DNA from: Micromonospora sp. KC213 | GTDB taxonomy: Bacteria; Actinomycetota; Actinomycetes; Mycobacteriales; Micromonosporaceae | Assembly (NCBI RefSeq): GCF_004348325.1 | Contig: NZ_SMKF01000030.1 | Coordinates: 1-42,170 of the forward strand | Direction of reading: 5' to 3' | Length of the DNA stretch: 42,170 nt | In this document: positions 1-9,246 of the stretch, piece after piece | Position numbering within the stretch: the stretch's first letter is position 1 | Layout of the letters: each line of letters starts with the position of its first letter | Program-made: the position numbers and the translations under genes | Notes under the pieces: model-generated | What the model saw: the letters and a program-made list of their open reading frames with translations, nothing else | Told to the model about the DNA's origin: nothing | The model's database searches: none

Positions 1-485
1 TCGCGACCCACTACCCGGAGACCCTGCCCGCCCCGGCCCGCACCGCCCTGTCCGTCACCGCCGAAGGCACCCACTTCGACACCGTGCTGGAAGGGCGCCG
101 CAGCTACGAGATCGGACTCAAGGCCGGGGTCACCAACGCCTTCCCTCACCTTCGCCACCTGGTCTTCTCTCGGACCCTCACCGAGAGCCCCGACCCGACC
201 GTCGAGCTGGTCGCCACCGACCCGACCCAGACGGTACGTGACCTCAAACGCCGGGACGGCAAGGACATCTGGCTGATCGGCGGCGCCGAACTGGCCGGCG
301 CGCTCTACCACCAGATCGACCGACTGATCCTCAAAGTGGGCGCACTGACCGTCGGCACCGGCATCCCGCTGTTCTCCCGCACCGCCACCTTCGACCCCCG
401 CGCCTGGCAACTCACCGACCACACCGTGCTGGACAGCGGTGCCGCCTTCCTCACCTACAACCGCCCCGCCGAATCCGCCGCATAA
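1..485 (+). CDS. Dihydrofolate reductase family protein (RibD C-terminal-like), 5' truncated
   Basis: Only the last 161 residues are inside the window. The reading frame (codons beginning at base 3) is open to the left edge, so the true start lies outside. The visible protein contains the family's beta-strand/loop pattern: an EGRRSYEI segment, a VFSRTL strand, then IWLIGGAELAGALY, which is the glycine-rich nucleotide-binding turn (GGAEL) of the DHFR/RibD C-terminal fold, followed by a GTGIPLFS motif typical of this group. Such small stand-alone proteins are NADPH-dependent reductases of uncertain substrate in actinomycetes; the dedicated folate enzyme usually looks different. A stem-loop about 75 bases after the stop probably ends the transcript. 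The fold is confident; the substrate is unknown. Confidence 0.85.
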   Translation, partial: ATHYPETLPAPARTALSVTAEGTHFDTVLEGRRSYEIGLKAGVTNAFPHLRHLVFSRTLTESPDPTVELVATDPTQTVRDLKRRDGKDIWLIGGAELAGALYHQIDRLILKVGALTVGTGIPLFSRTATFDPRAWQLTDHTVLDSGAAFLTYNRPAESAA

Positions 486-913
486 GGGGATGTGCGCCAA
501 CCATCCCTCCTCGCTTCGATCGGCCAACCACGCCGCCACAGCCTGAGATGCTCCGGATAGCCCCGATCAAGAGGTTGATCTAGGGGCGGGAAGGGGGTTC
601 GCGGGCGCGTCCCGAGAGTCGTTCCGATACCCGGCGCGTCATCGGCATCCTTTCAGGGCGACAATGCAACGAACGACCCGACCCCATCGGTCGTTATCGC
701 TTGACCCTGGCCTGACGCGATTTCCCGAACGTTGGTCCGCAAGCGCCGGTGCGGACTCCGAACAGCGCCCGGAAGTCGACTGCGGACCCGATCGTGCCGA
801 CGCCCGCAGGTCGATAGGTTCCAGCAAACCGGACACGCCCGAAGGGGCGTATCAGCAGCCTGCGGCGGGATGGTGTGAACACAGTGACGCTGTTGGCGTC
901 GTTAGCGTGCACA
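486..913. other. Intergenic region between the DHFR-family gene and the MEDS pair
   Basis: Apart from the stem-loop at 561-586 I see no credible gene. Short open frames on both strands here are arginine/serine-rich and look like GC-driven shadows. The promoter of the MEDS-STAS/MEDS-HATPase pair should lie in the right half, but I cannot pick -35/-10 elements with confidence. Confidence 0.5.
561..586 (+). terminator. Stem-loop after the DHFR-family gene
   Basis: CCCC-GATCAA (561-570) pairs with TTGATC and GGGG (575-580 and 583-586), with a four-base loop GAGG and a two-base bulge. It lies 75 bases after the stop at 485. There is no U tract, as is common for actinomycete terminators. Confidence 0.5.
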
Positions 914-1834
914 ATGGGACCGACGACACGCGAGGTGATCGAGGCGAGGGTGTGGACGGTGGAGCGGCTCCAACTCGGTGATCACGTCTGTGTCCTCGTC
1001 GACGGTGTCGATGACGGCCTCGAGGTGATCGCGCAAACCGTCGCGGCCGGCCTTGCCGCCGGCGACCGGGTTATCGTGTTCACCGAGTTGGTGCCGCCGG
1101 CGCAGGTGCTGGCCGGTCTGGAGGCCCGAGACATCCTGCCCGGCCGCGAGGGTCGGGCCGGGCAGGTACAGGTGGTGTCGGCTCGGGAGGCGTACCTGCC
1201 GGCGGGCCGCTTTGAGCCGGCCCGTCTCATGGAATCGCTGCGGGATCACGTCGAGCGGGCGACGCTTGACGGCTATCCGGGGTTGCGCCTGGTCGGTGAC
1301 ATGGCTTGGGCGCTGAGCGCTCCGCCCGGTGTCGACCAGTTGGCCGGCTACGAGGCGCAGGTCAACCACCTGTACATGGATGGGCGGGCGCTGGGTGTCT
1401 GCGTTTACGATCGGCGTGCTTTCGACGGTGACCTGCTGCAGCGGATTTCGTGCGCGCATCCCGCGACGCGCGCGACGGCGGTGGGGACGGGCTGGGCGCC
1501 GCTGCTGCGTATCCGCCGTACCAGCGATCCGTACGGGCTGCGGCTGATCGGTGAGGCGGACTTCAGCAGCGGCCAGGCGGTGGCCGCTGCCGTCGAGGCG
1601 CTGGTGGACCAGCAACCCGACCCACCCGCGCCCATCCACATCGATCTGGCGGGCCTTCGGTTCGCCGACGCGGCTACCGCCGCGCTGCTGACGCGGCTCG
1701 CGCTGCGCACGCCTGCCGGCGTGCACCTGTTCGGATGCCACGGCCCGGTGGCAAGGATCCTGGACTGCCTGGGGGCCACCGGGCTGCCGGCGGTACGCTT
1801 CAGCCGCGCCGCCGGGACGGAGCTGATCGCATGA
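914..1834 (+). CDS. MEDS domain plus STAS domain protein (putative anti-sigma factor antagonist)
   Basis: The N-terminal half is a MEDS (DcmR-type sensory) domain: it starts with the signature RLQLGDHVCVLVDG, continues with a VIVFTEL strand and a long helix-rich middle, and includes LVGDMAW and CVYDRR segments. The last 90 or so residues (from about LRLIGEADFSSG) form a STAS fold, with the conserved IDLAGLRFADAATAALL strand-helix. In SpoIIAA-like proteins this region carries the phosphorylatable Ser/Thr; here the site would be in the DAATAA turn. Its role by family is to bind and neutralise an anti-sigma kinase in response to a signal sensed by MEDS. The start is uncertain: ATG 914 is used here, GTG 875 is upstream, and GTG 950 has GAGG five bases in front and would begin just before the MEDS signature. 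The stop overlaps the next start (ATGA), implying coupling with the anti-sigma-like neighbour. Confidence 0.8.
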   Translation: MGPTTREVIEARVWTVERLQLGDHVCVLVDGVDDGLEVIAQTVAAGLAAGDRVIVFTELVPPAQVLAGLEARDILPGREGRAGQVQVVSAREAYLPAGRFEPARLMESLRDHVERATLDGYPGLRLVGDMAWALSAPPGVDQLAGYEAQVNHLYMDGRALGVCVYDRRAFDGDLLQRISCAHPATRATAVGTGWAPLLRIRRTSDPYGLRLIGEADFSSGQAVAAAVEALVDQQPDPPAPIHIDLAGLRFADAATAALLTRLALRTPAGVHLFGCHGPVARILDCLGATGLPAVRFSRAAGTELIA

Positions 1835-2766
1835 GTACGACGACCGCGGACCCGTTCACCCATCCAGCGCTGCTGTACCGTGACGACGACGAATACCTGG
1901 CCGGTACCGTGCCATTCATCCGCGAGGGCCTGGCCGTCGGGGAACCGGTCGCGGTGGCCGTGCCCGCCGCCAACCTTGCACTGATCCGGGATGCTCTCGG
2001 CGCGGACGCCGAGCGGGTCCTGCTGCGCGACATGATGGTGGCCGGCCGCAATCCGGGCCGGATCATCCCCACCGTTCTGCTGGCCTTCGCCAACGCCAAC
2101 CCGGGGCGGCGGGTGCGGTTGATCGGTGAGCCGATCTGGGCAGGGCGCAGCGCCACCGAATATCCGGCATGCGCCCAGCACGAGGCGCTCATCAACGCCG
2201 CGTTCGCCGGCCGGCCGGCCACGATCCTGTGTCCCTACAACACCCGCCTGCTCGACCCGGTGTGGATCGAGGACGCGTACAAGACCCACCCGGTCATGGT
2301 CGACGCCGACGGTGGCTTCGACAGCGTCCACTACGACGAGCCGTCCGTGGTCGCCGCGGCCTTCAACCTGCCGCTACCCGACCCGCCACCGCATGCCACC
2401 ACCCTCACGATCGACGTGTTCGCCCTACCGGTCGTGCGGCGCATGGCCGCCGAGCACGCCGAGCGGGCCGGGCTGCCACCGCAGCGGATCGCCGACCTGG
2501 TCCTGGCCGTGAACGAGCTGACGACCAACACCCTCCGGCACGGCGGCGGAACCGGGAAACTCGCGCTCTGGACCGACGACGACCAGCTGGTCTGTCAGCT
2601 CGCGGACAACGGCTACCTCAGCGATCCCCTCGCGGGACGCATCCCCGTGCCGGCCGACGCGCTCGGCGGCGGCCGGGGCCTGCTGCTAGTCAATCAGCTG
2701 TGCGATCTCGTCCGGGTCTATACCAGCTCGGCCGGCACCACCATCCGCGCCTACCTGCACCGCTGA
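1831..2766 (+). CDS. MEDS domain plus HATPase anti-sigma factor (RsbW-like)
   Basis: This 311-residue protein starts at the ATG that overlaps the previous stop by four bases. Residues about 10-165 form a MEDS domain (ALLYRDDDEYLAGTVPFI at the start, IGEPIWAGR in the middle, CPYNTRLLD near its end). Residues about 190-310 form a GHKL-type ATPase of the HATPase_c_2/RsbW kind: an N box ELTTNTLRHGGG, a G1 box LADNGYLSDP and a G2 box GGGRGLLLVNQLCD. The family binds a sigma factor or phosphorylates an antagonist STAS protein. Its partner is most simply the STAS protein encoded just upstream, and the shared MEDS type suggests both respond to the same ligand. No sigma factor gene is in the window, so the target is unknown. 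Confidence 0.85.
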   Translation: MSTTTADPFTHPALLYRDDDEYLAGTVPFIREGLAVGEPVAVAVPAANLALIRDALGADAERVLLRDMMVAGRNPGRIIPTVLLAFANANPGRRVRLIGEPIWAGRSATEYPACAQHEALINAAFAGRPATILCPYNTRLLDPVWIEDAYKTHPVMVDADGGFDSVHYDEPSVVAAAFNLPLPDPPPHATTLTIDVFALPVVRRMAAEHAERAGLPPQRIADLVLAVNELTTNTLRHGGGTGKLALWTDDDQLVCQLADNGYLSDPLAGRIPVPADALGGGRGLLLVNQLCDLVRVYTSSAGTTIRAYLHR

Positions 2767-2791
2767 ATCGACCGACGGCCCACAACGGCAG

Positions 2792-2806
2792 GACCGGTCT
2801 CCGGTC
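2792..2806 (+). terminator. Short stem-loop after the MEDS-HATPase gene
   Basis: GACCGG, loop TCT, CCGGTC: a perfect six-pair stem 25 bases after the stop at 2766. It is short and without a U tract, so only a weak terminator candidate. The remaining bases to 3056 hold no recognisable gene. Confidence 0.35.
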
Positions 2807-3056
2807 ATGCTTCGCCGATGCGACGTCGCACGCCTCCTCGGCGCGTGCGCACGAACGAGCATCTGATCTTGAGCTGACGTGCGCGGCGTGTGCTCTCCAG
2901 TCGGTGTCATCGTCGGTTGACCGACGCCAGCGCAGGCCAGCATGGCCGATCGCGGTCAGTTCGTCCGGGAGATCATTCCTGTCACTACGGTACGGTGTAC
3001 GTTAGCGTGTCGACTGCGGTAGGCGACGTGATGCCTGCCCGATTCCTGGAGGTACG

Positions 3057-5846
3057 GTGCAACTCGGGCGGTTCGCGGTGATCTTCGAACCGGGCGATCC
3101 GCCCCGGACCGGCACGGTCAATGTCTACAACGCCGCCGGCGGCGCCCTCCCGGCTGAGTTCGACGAACTGGGTGAGTGCCGCGAGCTGGATCTCGCGCTC
3201 CCCATCGACGGCCCGGTGGCGGCCTGGACGGTGCCGGTCTGCGCAGTGCCGATCGGCGACGCCGTCCGGCACCTCGTCGCGCTGCGCGACCTGGCGGACG
3301 TCACCCCCGCCGCCGCCTTCTGGTCCACCGTTGCGGTGACCGGCCTACACCTGGTCGCTCGCGGGCGCCTGCTGCCGGGCGTCTCCCCGAAGGGGTATGA
3401 CGCCTGGCGGGCGGGCCCCTTCGACATCGCCGACATGGAGCTCATCCGGGCCCTCGCTGCGGCGATGCCACCCGAAGCCCGTGCGGCGCCAATCGACATC
3501 GCCGCCGCTCAGCTCGTCCTGCCCGATGCGCAGGCGCTGGTCCGGGCCTTCCTCGACGCGGTGGCCGACACGCTGCCGCGCACCCCGGCGGCTCCCTGGC
3601 TGACCGGGGACGTGCGTTTCACCGCCCTTGAACCCCAGCCAGTGGAGGACCTGCGTGGCTGGGCGCGGGAAGTCTCCGCCGGGGTGGACACCGGCCTGCG
3701 GGTGGCGCTGCGGCTGGAGGGCCGCGGGGATTTCGACACCACCCCGGTCGTCGCCGTCGTCCGGCTGCGCAGCCTCTCCGACCCGACGCTGGTCAGTGAC
3801 GCGGCGGCGCTGTGGGAGGGCGCCGACCACGGTCTCGGCCGCCGGGCGACCTTCGAGGCGATGCTCGCCGTCCGCCGGGCCGCTGCGGTGTGGCAGCCGT
3901 TGCAACGGCTCCTCGACGAGGCCGCGCCGGTCGAGTTGGAGCTGCTCGACGAGGATCTGGTCGACCTCCTCGGGGGTGCCGAGGAACAGCTGGCCGGTGC
4001 CGGCATCGACATCGAGTGGCCACCCCAGCTCTTCCGCGAGCTCAACGCCCGGGCGCTGGTCAGTTCCCCGCCGGAGCGGCCGGCCCACATGGCGGAGTTC
4101 TTCCGTTCTGCCGTGCCGATGCCACTGAGTTGGCAGCTCACCCTGGCCGGCGTGCCGCTGACCGATGGGGAGATGGATCTGGTGGCCAGGTCTCGGCCGA
4201 TCCTCCGGTTACGGGACCAGTGGGTAGCCGTCGAGCCGGAGCTGGCCCGCAAGGCCCGAGAGCGGCAGTTACGGCCCCTGACGGCGTACGACGCGCTGGC
4301 CTCGACGTTGATCGGCAGCGCCGAGATCGACGGTGATCAGGTCGAGGTGGTGGCTGACGGTTGGTTGGGCACGCTGCACGAGTGGATCGCCGATCCGGAG
4401 GGCGGCCCCGAGCCCCTGGCCCCACCGTCCGGTCTCCAGGGCACCCTGCGTGACTACCAGCTGCGTGGTCTGCGGTGGCTGGAACGGATGACCATGTTCG
4501 GCTTCGGTGGCTGCCTCGCCGACGACATGGGCCTGGGTAAGACCGTCACTGTCATCTCGCTGTACCTACGACGCCAGGAGAACCCGCCGACCGCTGGTCC
4601 GGCGCTCGTGATCTGTCCCGCCTCGGTGCTCGGCAACTGGGAGCGGGAGATCCAGCGGTTCGCCCCCGGCGTCCCGGTCCGCCGCTTCCATGGCAGCGCC
4701 CGATCTCTGGACGGGCTGACCGAGGGATTCGTGCTCACCAGCTACGGAACCATGCGCGTCGACGCCGGTTTCCTCGCCCGCCAGGACTGGGGCCTGGTGG
4801 TCGCCGACGAGGCGCAGTACGTGAAGAACCGGCTCAGCAGCACCGCGAAGGCGCTGCGGGAGATCCCTGCCCGATCGCGGATCGCGCTCACCGGCACGCC
4901 GGTGGAGAACAACCTCTCCGAGCTGTGGGCCATCCTCGACTGGACCACGCCCGGCCTGCTCGACAAGGTCGGCACGTTCCGGGCGCGGTGGGCGCGGCCG
5001 ATCGAGGTGGACCGCGATGGCGCGGCGGTACAGCGACTGTCCCGGTTGGCGCGGCCGTTCCTCATGCGGCGGCGTAAGTCCGACCCCGGCATCGCACCCG
5101 AGCTGCCGCCCAAGACCGTCACCGACCATCTGGTCCCGCTCACCGGGGAGCAGACCATCCTGTACCAAAAGGTGGTGGGTGAGGTGATGGCGGAGATCAG
5201 GGCCAGCACCACCCAGATCGCCCGCCGTGGCCTGGTGCTCAAGCTGCTGGTCGGTCTGAAGCAGGTGTGCAACCACCCGGCGCACTACCTCAAGGAGCCG
5301 CACGGCAAGCTCAGCGGCCGGTCGGAGAAGCTCCAGCTCCTCGACGATCTGCTGGAGACGATCCTCGCCGAGGACGGTGGCGCGCTGGTCTTCACCCAGT
5401 ACGTGCAGATGGCCCGGCTACTGGAGCGGCACATGGCCGAGCGGGGGGTGGCGGCGCAGATCCTGCACGGTGGCACACCGGTGCCCCAGCGGGAGGAGAT
5501 GGTCCAGCGGTTCCAGGCCGGCGAGGTACCGGTGTTCCTGCTCTCGCTCAAGGCGGCCGGTACCGGCCTGAACCTGACCCGTGCGGACCATGTCATCCAC
5601 TACGACCGCTGGTGGAATCCGGCCGTCGAGGAACAGGCCACCGACCGCGCCTACCGGATCGGGCAGACCAAGCCGGTGCAGGTTCACCGGCTGATCGCCC
5701 AGGGCACGCTGGAGGATCGCATCGCCGAGCTGCTGGAGGCCAAGCGGGAATTGGCCGACGCGGTGCTCACCGGCGGGGAGAGCGCCCTGACCGAACTGTC
5801 CGAGTCCGAACTGCTCCGGCTCGTGCAGCTCCGCGACGAGGGATGA
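3057..5846 (+). CDS. SNF2/RapA-family helicase-like ATPase
   Basis: This 929-residue protein is a SWI2/SNF2 superfamily 2 ATPase. The first 440 residues are the bacterial SNF2-associated region with no catalytic motifs. The motor follows: DYQLRGLRWLERM (Q-type motif), Walker A DDMGLGKT with Lys at about 495, DEAQ box at about 584-587, ALTGTPVENNLSELWAI (motif III region) and, in the second RecA lobe, ALVFTQYVQM, LSLKAAGTGLNLT and a final QATDRAYRIGQT (motif VI). Family members translocate on double-stranded DNA and remodel protein-DNA complexes rather than unwind it. GTG 3057 has GGAGG at 3048-3052, only four bases away, so a slightly later start (GTG 3078) is possible. The next gene encodes a SWIM zinc-finger protein, a pairing seen repeatedly in actinomycetes, which suggests they act together on DNA or nucleoid proteins; the cellular role is not known. 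Confidence 0.92.
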   Translation: MQLGRFAVIFEPGDPPRTGTVNVYNAAGGALPAEFDELGECRELDLALPIDGPVAAWTVPVCAVPIGDAVRHLVALRDLADVTPAAAFWSTVAVTGLHLVARGRLLPGVSPKGYDAWRAGPFDIADMELIRALAAAMPPEARAAPIDIAAAQLVLPDAQALVRAFLDAVADTLPRTPAAPWLTGDVRFTALEPQPVEDLRGWAREVSAGVDTGLRVALRLEGRGDFDTTPVVAVVRLRSLSDPTLVSDAAALWEGADHGLGRRATFEAMLAVRRAAAVWQPLQRLLDEAAPVELELLDEDLVDLLGGAEEQLAGAGIDIEWPPQLFRELNARALVSSPPERPAHMAEFFRSAVPMPLSWQLTLAGVPLTDGEMDLVARSRPILRLRDQWVAVEPELARKARERQLRPLTAYDALASTLIGSAEIDGDQVEVVADGWLGTLHEWIADPEGGPEPLAPPSGLQGTLRDYQLRGLRWLERMTMFGFGGCLADDMGLGKTVTVISLYLRRQENPPTAGPALVICPASVLGNWEREIQRFAPGVPVRRFHGSARSLDGLTEGFVLTSYGTMRVDAGFLARQDWGLVVADEAQYVKNRLSSTAKALREIPARSRIALTGTPVENNLSELWAILDWTTPGLLDKVGTFRARWARPIEVDRDGAAVQRLSRLARPFLMRRRKSDPGIAPELPPKTVTDHLVPLTGEQTILYQKVVGEVMAEIRASTTQIARRGLVLKLLVGLKQVCNHPAHYLKEPHGKLSGRSEKLQLLDDLLETILAEDGGALVFTQYVQMARLLERHMAERGVAAQILHGGTPVPQREEMVQRFQAGEVPVFLLSLKAAGTGLNLTRADHVIHYDRWWNPAVEEQATDRAYRIGQTKPVQVHRLIAQGTLEDRIAELLEAKRELADAVLTGGESALTELSESELLRLVQLRDEG

Positions 5847-5857
5847 GGAGCCAGGAC

Positions 5858-7156
5858 GTGGATTTCGACGTCGAATTGGACGACGAGCTGGACGGCGCCG
5901 ACGACGCGGAGCCGTCCGAGGACGACAGGCGGGCTCGTAGCTTTCCGACGTTCGGACCGGGCAAGCGGATCGGCAAGAAGTTCGCCGACACGTGGTGGGG
6001 CAACGCCTGGATCGATGCGATGGAGCGCACCGCGCTCGGCCCGGAGCAGCTCAAGAGGGGCCGCCGGTACGCGTGCGCGGGTCAGGTGGGGTCGATCACG
6101 GTGAGCCCGGGCCGGATCTCCGCTCCGGTGCACGACGGTGACCAGTACGCGCCACACGAGACGGTGGTGCGCATCGGAACCCTCTCCGAGGTTCAGTGGG
6201 ACCGGCTGCTGGACAAGGTCGCCGCGAAGGCGGGACACATCGCTGCGCTACTCGACCGGGAGATGCCGTACGACCTGGTCGACACCGCCGACGACGCCCG
6301 GGTCCGGTTGCTGCCCGGTTTCGGTGATTTCGAGCCGGCATGCGACTGCCCCTCCTGGGACCACCCGTGCCGGCACGCCGCGGCGTTGTCGTACCAGGCA
6401 GCGTGGCTGCTGGACCGGGACCCGTTCGTGCTGCTGCTGATGCGCGGACGCGCCGAGCGGGAGCTGATCGAGGAACTGCGCGAACGTAACGCCCGCCGCT
6501 CGATTGCCGCGACGGACGACGACGGCCTCCTCGGCACGCGCGCGGAGGAGGCGTACGCGGCCCCCCGGGTTCCGCTGCCGGCGCCGAGCCGACCGGTGCA
6601 CGGCGAGCCGATGGCGCTCGCTCCGCTCCTCGAAGACCACCCGGCGCCCGGCATCCACGCGGAGGCGCTGGGGGTGCTCGTCGCCGACACCGCTTCTCGT
6701 GCCCGGCACATGCTCGCCGCGAACCGTTCGGAGGTGCCCGCCCCCGAGCACGACGCCTGGCAGGACGCGGTGCGGCTGGCCTCCCGGATGCCGCGTTCCC
6801 GGGTCGCGAAGCGACTCGGTGAGGCCAGCGGTCGGGCTGACGAACTGCCCAGGGCACTCAAGGCATGGGAATACGCCGGGGCAGACGGCGTGGACGCCAT
6901 GGACGCGGTGTTCAGCCCACCCCGGGAGGTCGCGGCCCGCGCCACGGACGCGTTGCGCGAGGCTTGGGAGGGCGACGGCCCGGCACCCGACGTGAAGAAC
7001 TGGCGCAACCGGTGGACCGTCGGGCGGGACGTGCAGCTACGGTACGGCCGGGACGGGCGCTGGTATCCGTTCCGGCGTCGCTCCGGGGAATGGTGGCCGG
7101 CCGGGCCAGCCAGCCACGACCCGGCCGATGCCCTGCTCGACACGTCCCGCGACTGA
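5858..7156 (+). CDS. SWIM zinc-finger family protein
   Basis: The N-terminus is very acidic (alternating Asp/Glu over about 25 residues), followed by a conserved block around FADTWWGNAWIDAME. The SWIM motif CxCx(n)CxH is intact as CDCPSWDHPCRH at about residues 162-173, fitting a Zn-binding DNA- or protein-interaction module. The C-terminal half is helical and ends with a WYPFRR/WWPAGPAS aromatic stretch. GTG 5858 is chosen because GAGGAG sits seven bases upstream; ATG 5843, which overlaps the SNF2 stop, is the alternative but has its purine tract too close. The protein is almost certainly co-transcribed with the SNF2 ATPase and likely a partner of it. No enzymatic motif is visible, so a biochemical activity cannot be named. 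Confidence 0.88.
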   Translation: MDFDVELDDELDGADDAEPSEDDRRARSFPTFGPGKRIGKKFADTWWGNAWIDAMERTALGPEQLKRGRRYACAGQVGSITVSPGRISAPVHDGDQYAPHETVVRIGTLSEVQWDRLLDKVAAKAGHIAALLDREMPYDLVDTADDARVRLLPGFGDFEPACDCPSWDHPCRHAAALSYQAAWLLDRDPFVLLLMRGRAERELIEELRERNARRSIAATDDDGLLGTRAEEAYAAPRVPLPAPSRPVHGEPMALAPLLEDHPAPGIHAEALGVLVADTASRARHMLAANRSEVPAPEHDAWQDAVRLASRMPRSRVAKRLGEASGRADELPRALKAWEYAGADGVDAMDAVFSPPREVAARATDALREAWEGDGPAPDVKNWRNRWTVGRDVQLRYGRDGRWYPFRRRSGEWWPAGPASHDPADALLDTSRD

Positions 7157-7656
7157 CCACCGCCACCGAGCGACGTCCGGTCGGCTGGTCGTCACCGTTC
7201 TTCCCACTGATGCGGCCACCGGCGCGACGGCCGCGTCAGCGGGCGGGTGCGCCCGCGGCGGATCGAACCTGCTGCAGGGCGGCGTTGGTCGGTGCGGCCG
7301 CACCAGTGACGGGCGGCGGCGGGTACGAGGGCGGTGCCGGCCGGCTCACCGCGGCCGGCCCGGTTCCTTCTTCCTTACCCGGCTCATCCAGTGGGCCACG
7401 TCCCGCACCGACAAGGGCGCCGCCTTCGCCCGCCACCTCGCCGTTTTCGACGACCAACGGCCGTAGCTCGACGGCGCGGCGCGCCAACCGGGGTGATCCG
7501 GGCTCTGCGTGCTGGGCGGGCTCGGCAATGCACCGAGCCCGCCCTCGAGTTCCACCCGATCCTGATCGCGAGCCGTGACAACGCTTGCCCGGTCCGGCGT
7601 CCGTCGTTGCCCGCGAGCTCAGGAACACTCGAGCCGGACCTGCGTCACGCGACTAG
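7157..7656. other. Intergenic region with two hairpins and no clear gene
   Basis: It lies between the SWIM gene and the convergent GH62 gene. A hairpin at 7336-7359 (GCCGGCCG/CGGCCGGC) and the strong one at 7514-7544 are present. On the plus strand about 7370-7466 could encode a short peptide ending LAVFDDQRP that looks mildly protein-like, but without a start or recognisable family I treat it as a remnant at best. Confidence 0.4.
7514..7544 (-). terminator. Strong hairpin downstream of the GH62 gene
   Basis: GGGCGGGCTCGG (7514-7525) and CCGAGCCCGCCC (7533-7544) form a perfect 12-pair stem with a seven-base loop. It lies about 110 bases past the GH62 stop and may also serve the convergent SNF2-SWIM transcript, since it reads the same from both sides. 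Confidence 0.65.
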
Positions 7657-9135
7657 CTAGCGCTGCAGGGTCAGCACGCCCGGCCGGTACGGCAGGAGGC
7701 CGTAGTCCATGCCGTCGGAGCGGGGGTCGCGTCCCTGGTAGAGGAACTGCAGGTTGCACGGGTCGATGGTCTTGGTCTGGTCGGGGTTGGTGCGCACCAG
7801 ATCGCCGTGGCTGATGTCGTTGGTCCAGGTGGCGCCACTGTTGGCCTTGCCGGCGAAGGGGTTGGTCAGGGTGTCGGCCTGCGGTGTCCACGTACCGTCG
7901 AGGCTGGTGGCCGTGAACGAGCGGAAGTAACGACCCTGCGAGCTCTGCGCCTCGACGATCATGAGGTACTGGTTCTGGCCCTGGACCTTGTAGACCTCGA
8001 CCGCTTCGAACAGCCTCTCCGGCGTGTCGCTCATGATCTTCGTGTAGCTCGAGCCGAAACTGCCCGGGAAGTTCCCGAGGGGCATGCTGGACCGGTAGAT
8101 GTTGCCGAGGTCGTCGGCGAAGAACATGTACATGTTCTTGTCGTCGGCGATGAGGGTCTGGTCGATGGGGGCCCCGGTGGGGAGGGTGCCCGTGAACAGC
8201 TCCTGATGCGCTCCCCAGCCGTTGGGGTTGGTGGGGTCGGTCGAGGTGCGGTAGGAGAAGGTGTATGGCCAACCCCACTGGTACGCGAGCACCCAGATGT
8301 TCTTCGGGGCGTGGTACAGAAGAGTGGGCGCGACGGCGTTGAAAGGCAATTTGGTCTGGGTGGCCGACGCCATGTCGGACCAGTTCGTGAAGGGGCTGAA
8401 CATCGTCGACTCCCAGGCCCCGTTGACCCGGGTGTCGTGCGTCGTCCCGTAAACCAGCTTCTTGCCGTTGTGGACGACGGCGGTGAAGTCCTTGAGCGAG
8501 ACCCACCCCGACGCCGGTTCCGCCAGCGGGCCCGTCGACGTCCAGCGGTACGTGGAGGGTAGGGCGCAGGCGCCGCCGTCGACGCGAACGAGTTGCCACT
8601 GCTGGTTGGCGCCGTTCCAGTCGTCGTACTGCTGGATGTTGGCGCCGTCGGCGGTCGACAGGCCCCCCACCTCGACGGCCTTGCCGCTGTTGCGGTTGAT
8701 CAGTCGGACGTAGCCGCTGTCGGAGTCGACCAGCCGGAACTGCTGGTTGGTGCCGTTGGTGTCGGTCCACTGCACGATCGCCGCGACGTTGGCGGTGGAG
8801 GAGCCGGACACGGCGGCGACCTTGCCGGAGTGACGGGCCTTGAGCCGGTAGTAGCCGCCGCCGGAGTCCACGAACTGGAACTGCTGGTTGTTGGCGTTGG
8901 TGCGGTTCCACTGGATGAGCCGGGCGCCGTCGGCGGTGGACGCGCCGTTGACGTCGAGCGCCTTGCCACTGTTGCGGTTCACCAGCACGTACCAGGCGGT
9001 GGTCTCCACCGTGGCGGCCGACGCCGGCGTGGCCACCGTGAGCAGCCCGCCCACGACCGCCACGACTGCCGCAGCGGCCAACCCCGACCGCCACCGACGA
9101 CGCCACCTCACGGTGCGCGCAAACCCAACCGACAT
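7657..9135 (-). CDS. Secreted GH62 alpha-L-arabinofuranosidase with ricin-type lectin domain
   Basis: 492 residues. A basic n-region and hydrophobic stretch (about 10-40) end in an ATPASA cleavage site, so the enzyme is exported. Residues about 41-186 form a ricin B-type beta-trefoil with three NxxSGKxxxV...Q(Q)W/F repeats, giving carbohydrate binding. Residues about 190-490 are a GH62 five-bladed propeller. The catalytic trio expected in this family can be placed at Asp216 (LKDFT), Asp325 (PIDQT) and Glu377 (LFEAVE); Cys190 and Cys460 could form the usual disulfide. GH62 enzymes release arabinofuranose side chains from arabinoxylan and arabinan. ATG 9135 is used because AGGAAGG precedes it; upstream codons lack a site. 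A LacI-type operator candidate lies about 100 bases upstream, and the gene diverges from a GH127-type arabinofuranosidase, supporting a joint role in arabinose recovery. Confidence 0.93.
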   Translation of the reverse strand: MSVGFARTVRWRRRWRSGLAAAAVVAVVGGLLTVATPASAATVETTAWYVLVNRNSGKALDVNGASTADGARLIQWNRTNANNQQFQFVDSGGGYYRLKARHSGKVAAVSGSSTANVAAIVQWTDTNGTNQQFRLVDSDSGYVRLINRNSGKAVEVGGLSTADGANIQQYDDWNGANQQWQLVRVDGGACALPSTYRWTSTGPLAEPASGWVSLKDFTAVVHNGKKLVYGTTHDTRVNGAWESTMFSPFTNWSDMASATQTKLPFNAVAPTLLYHAPKNIWVLAYQWGWPYTFSYRTSTDPTNPNGWGAHQELFTGTLPTGAPIDQTLIADDKNMYMFFADDLGNIYRSSMPLGNFPGSFGSSYTKIMSDTPERLFEAVEVYKVQGQNQYLMIVEAQSSQGRYFRSFTATSLDGTWTPQADTLTNPFAGKANSGATWTNDISHGDLVRTNPDQTKTIDPCNLQFLYQGRDPRSDGMDYGLLPYRPGVLTLQR

Positions 9136-9232
9136 AGCATCCTTCCTTTCCTCATGTGGGACCGCAGACATCAAGCGAGCCTGGCAGTGGTTGGTGAGCC
9201 GACCCACCGGCATGGACATAGACGTCTGCCTA

Positions 9233-9246
9233 TGTGAGCGCTAACA
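9233..9246 (+). promoter_or_regulatory. LacI-family operator candidate upstream of the GH62 gene
   Basis: The 14-mer TGTGAGCGCTAACA is a palindrome with one mismatched pair around a central CG, the hallmark of LacI-family operators; with flanks, ATGTGAGC/GCTAACAT spans 9232-9247. It sits 98 bases before the GH62 start codon. A very similar 14-mer lies before the GH127 gene (9967-9980). No LacI-family gene is in the window. Confidence 0.65.

Noticed and set aside
2985..3020. Repeated TACGGT and GTAC half-sites before the SNF2 gene, resembling a TetR-type operator
   Set aside because: The arms do not form a consistent palindrome and no TetR gene is nearby.
3345..4088. Long minus-strand open frames opposite the SNF2 gene
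   Set aside because: They are antisense shadows produced by GC-rich codon bias; the plus-strand frame has full SNF2 motifs.
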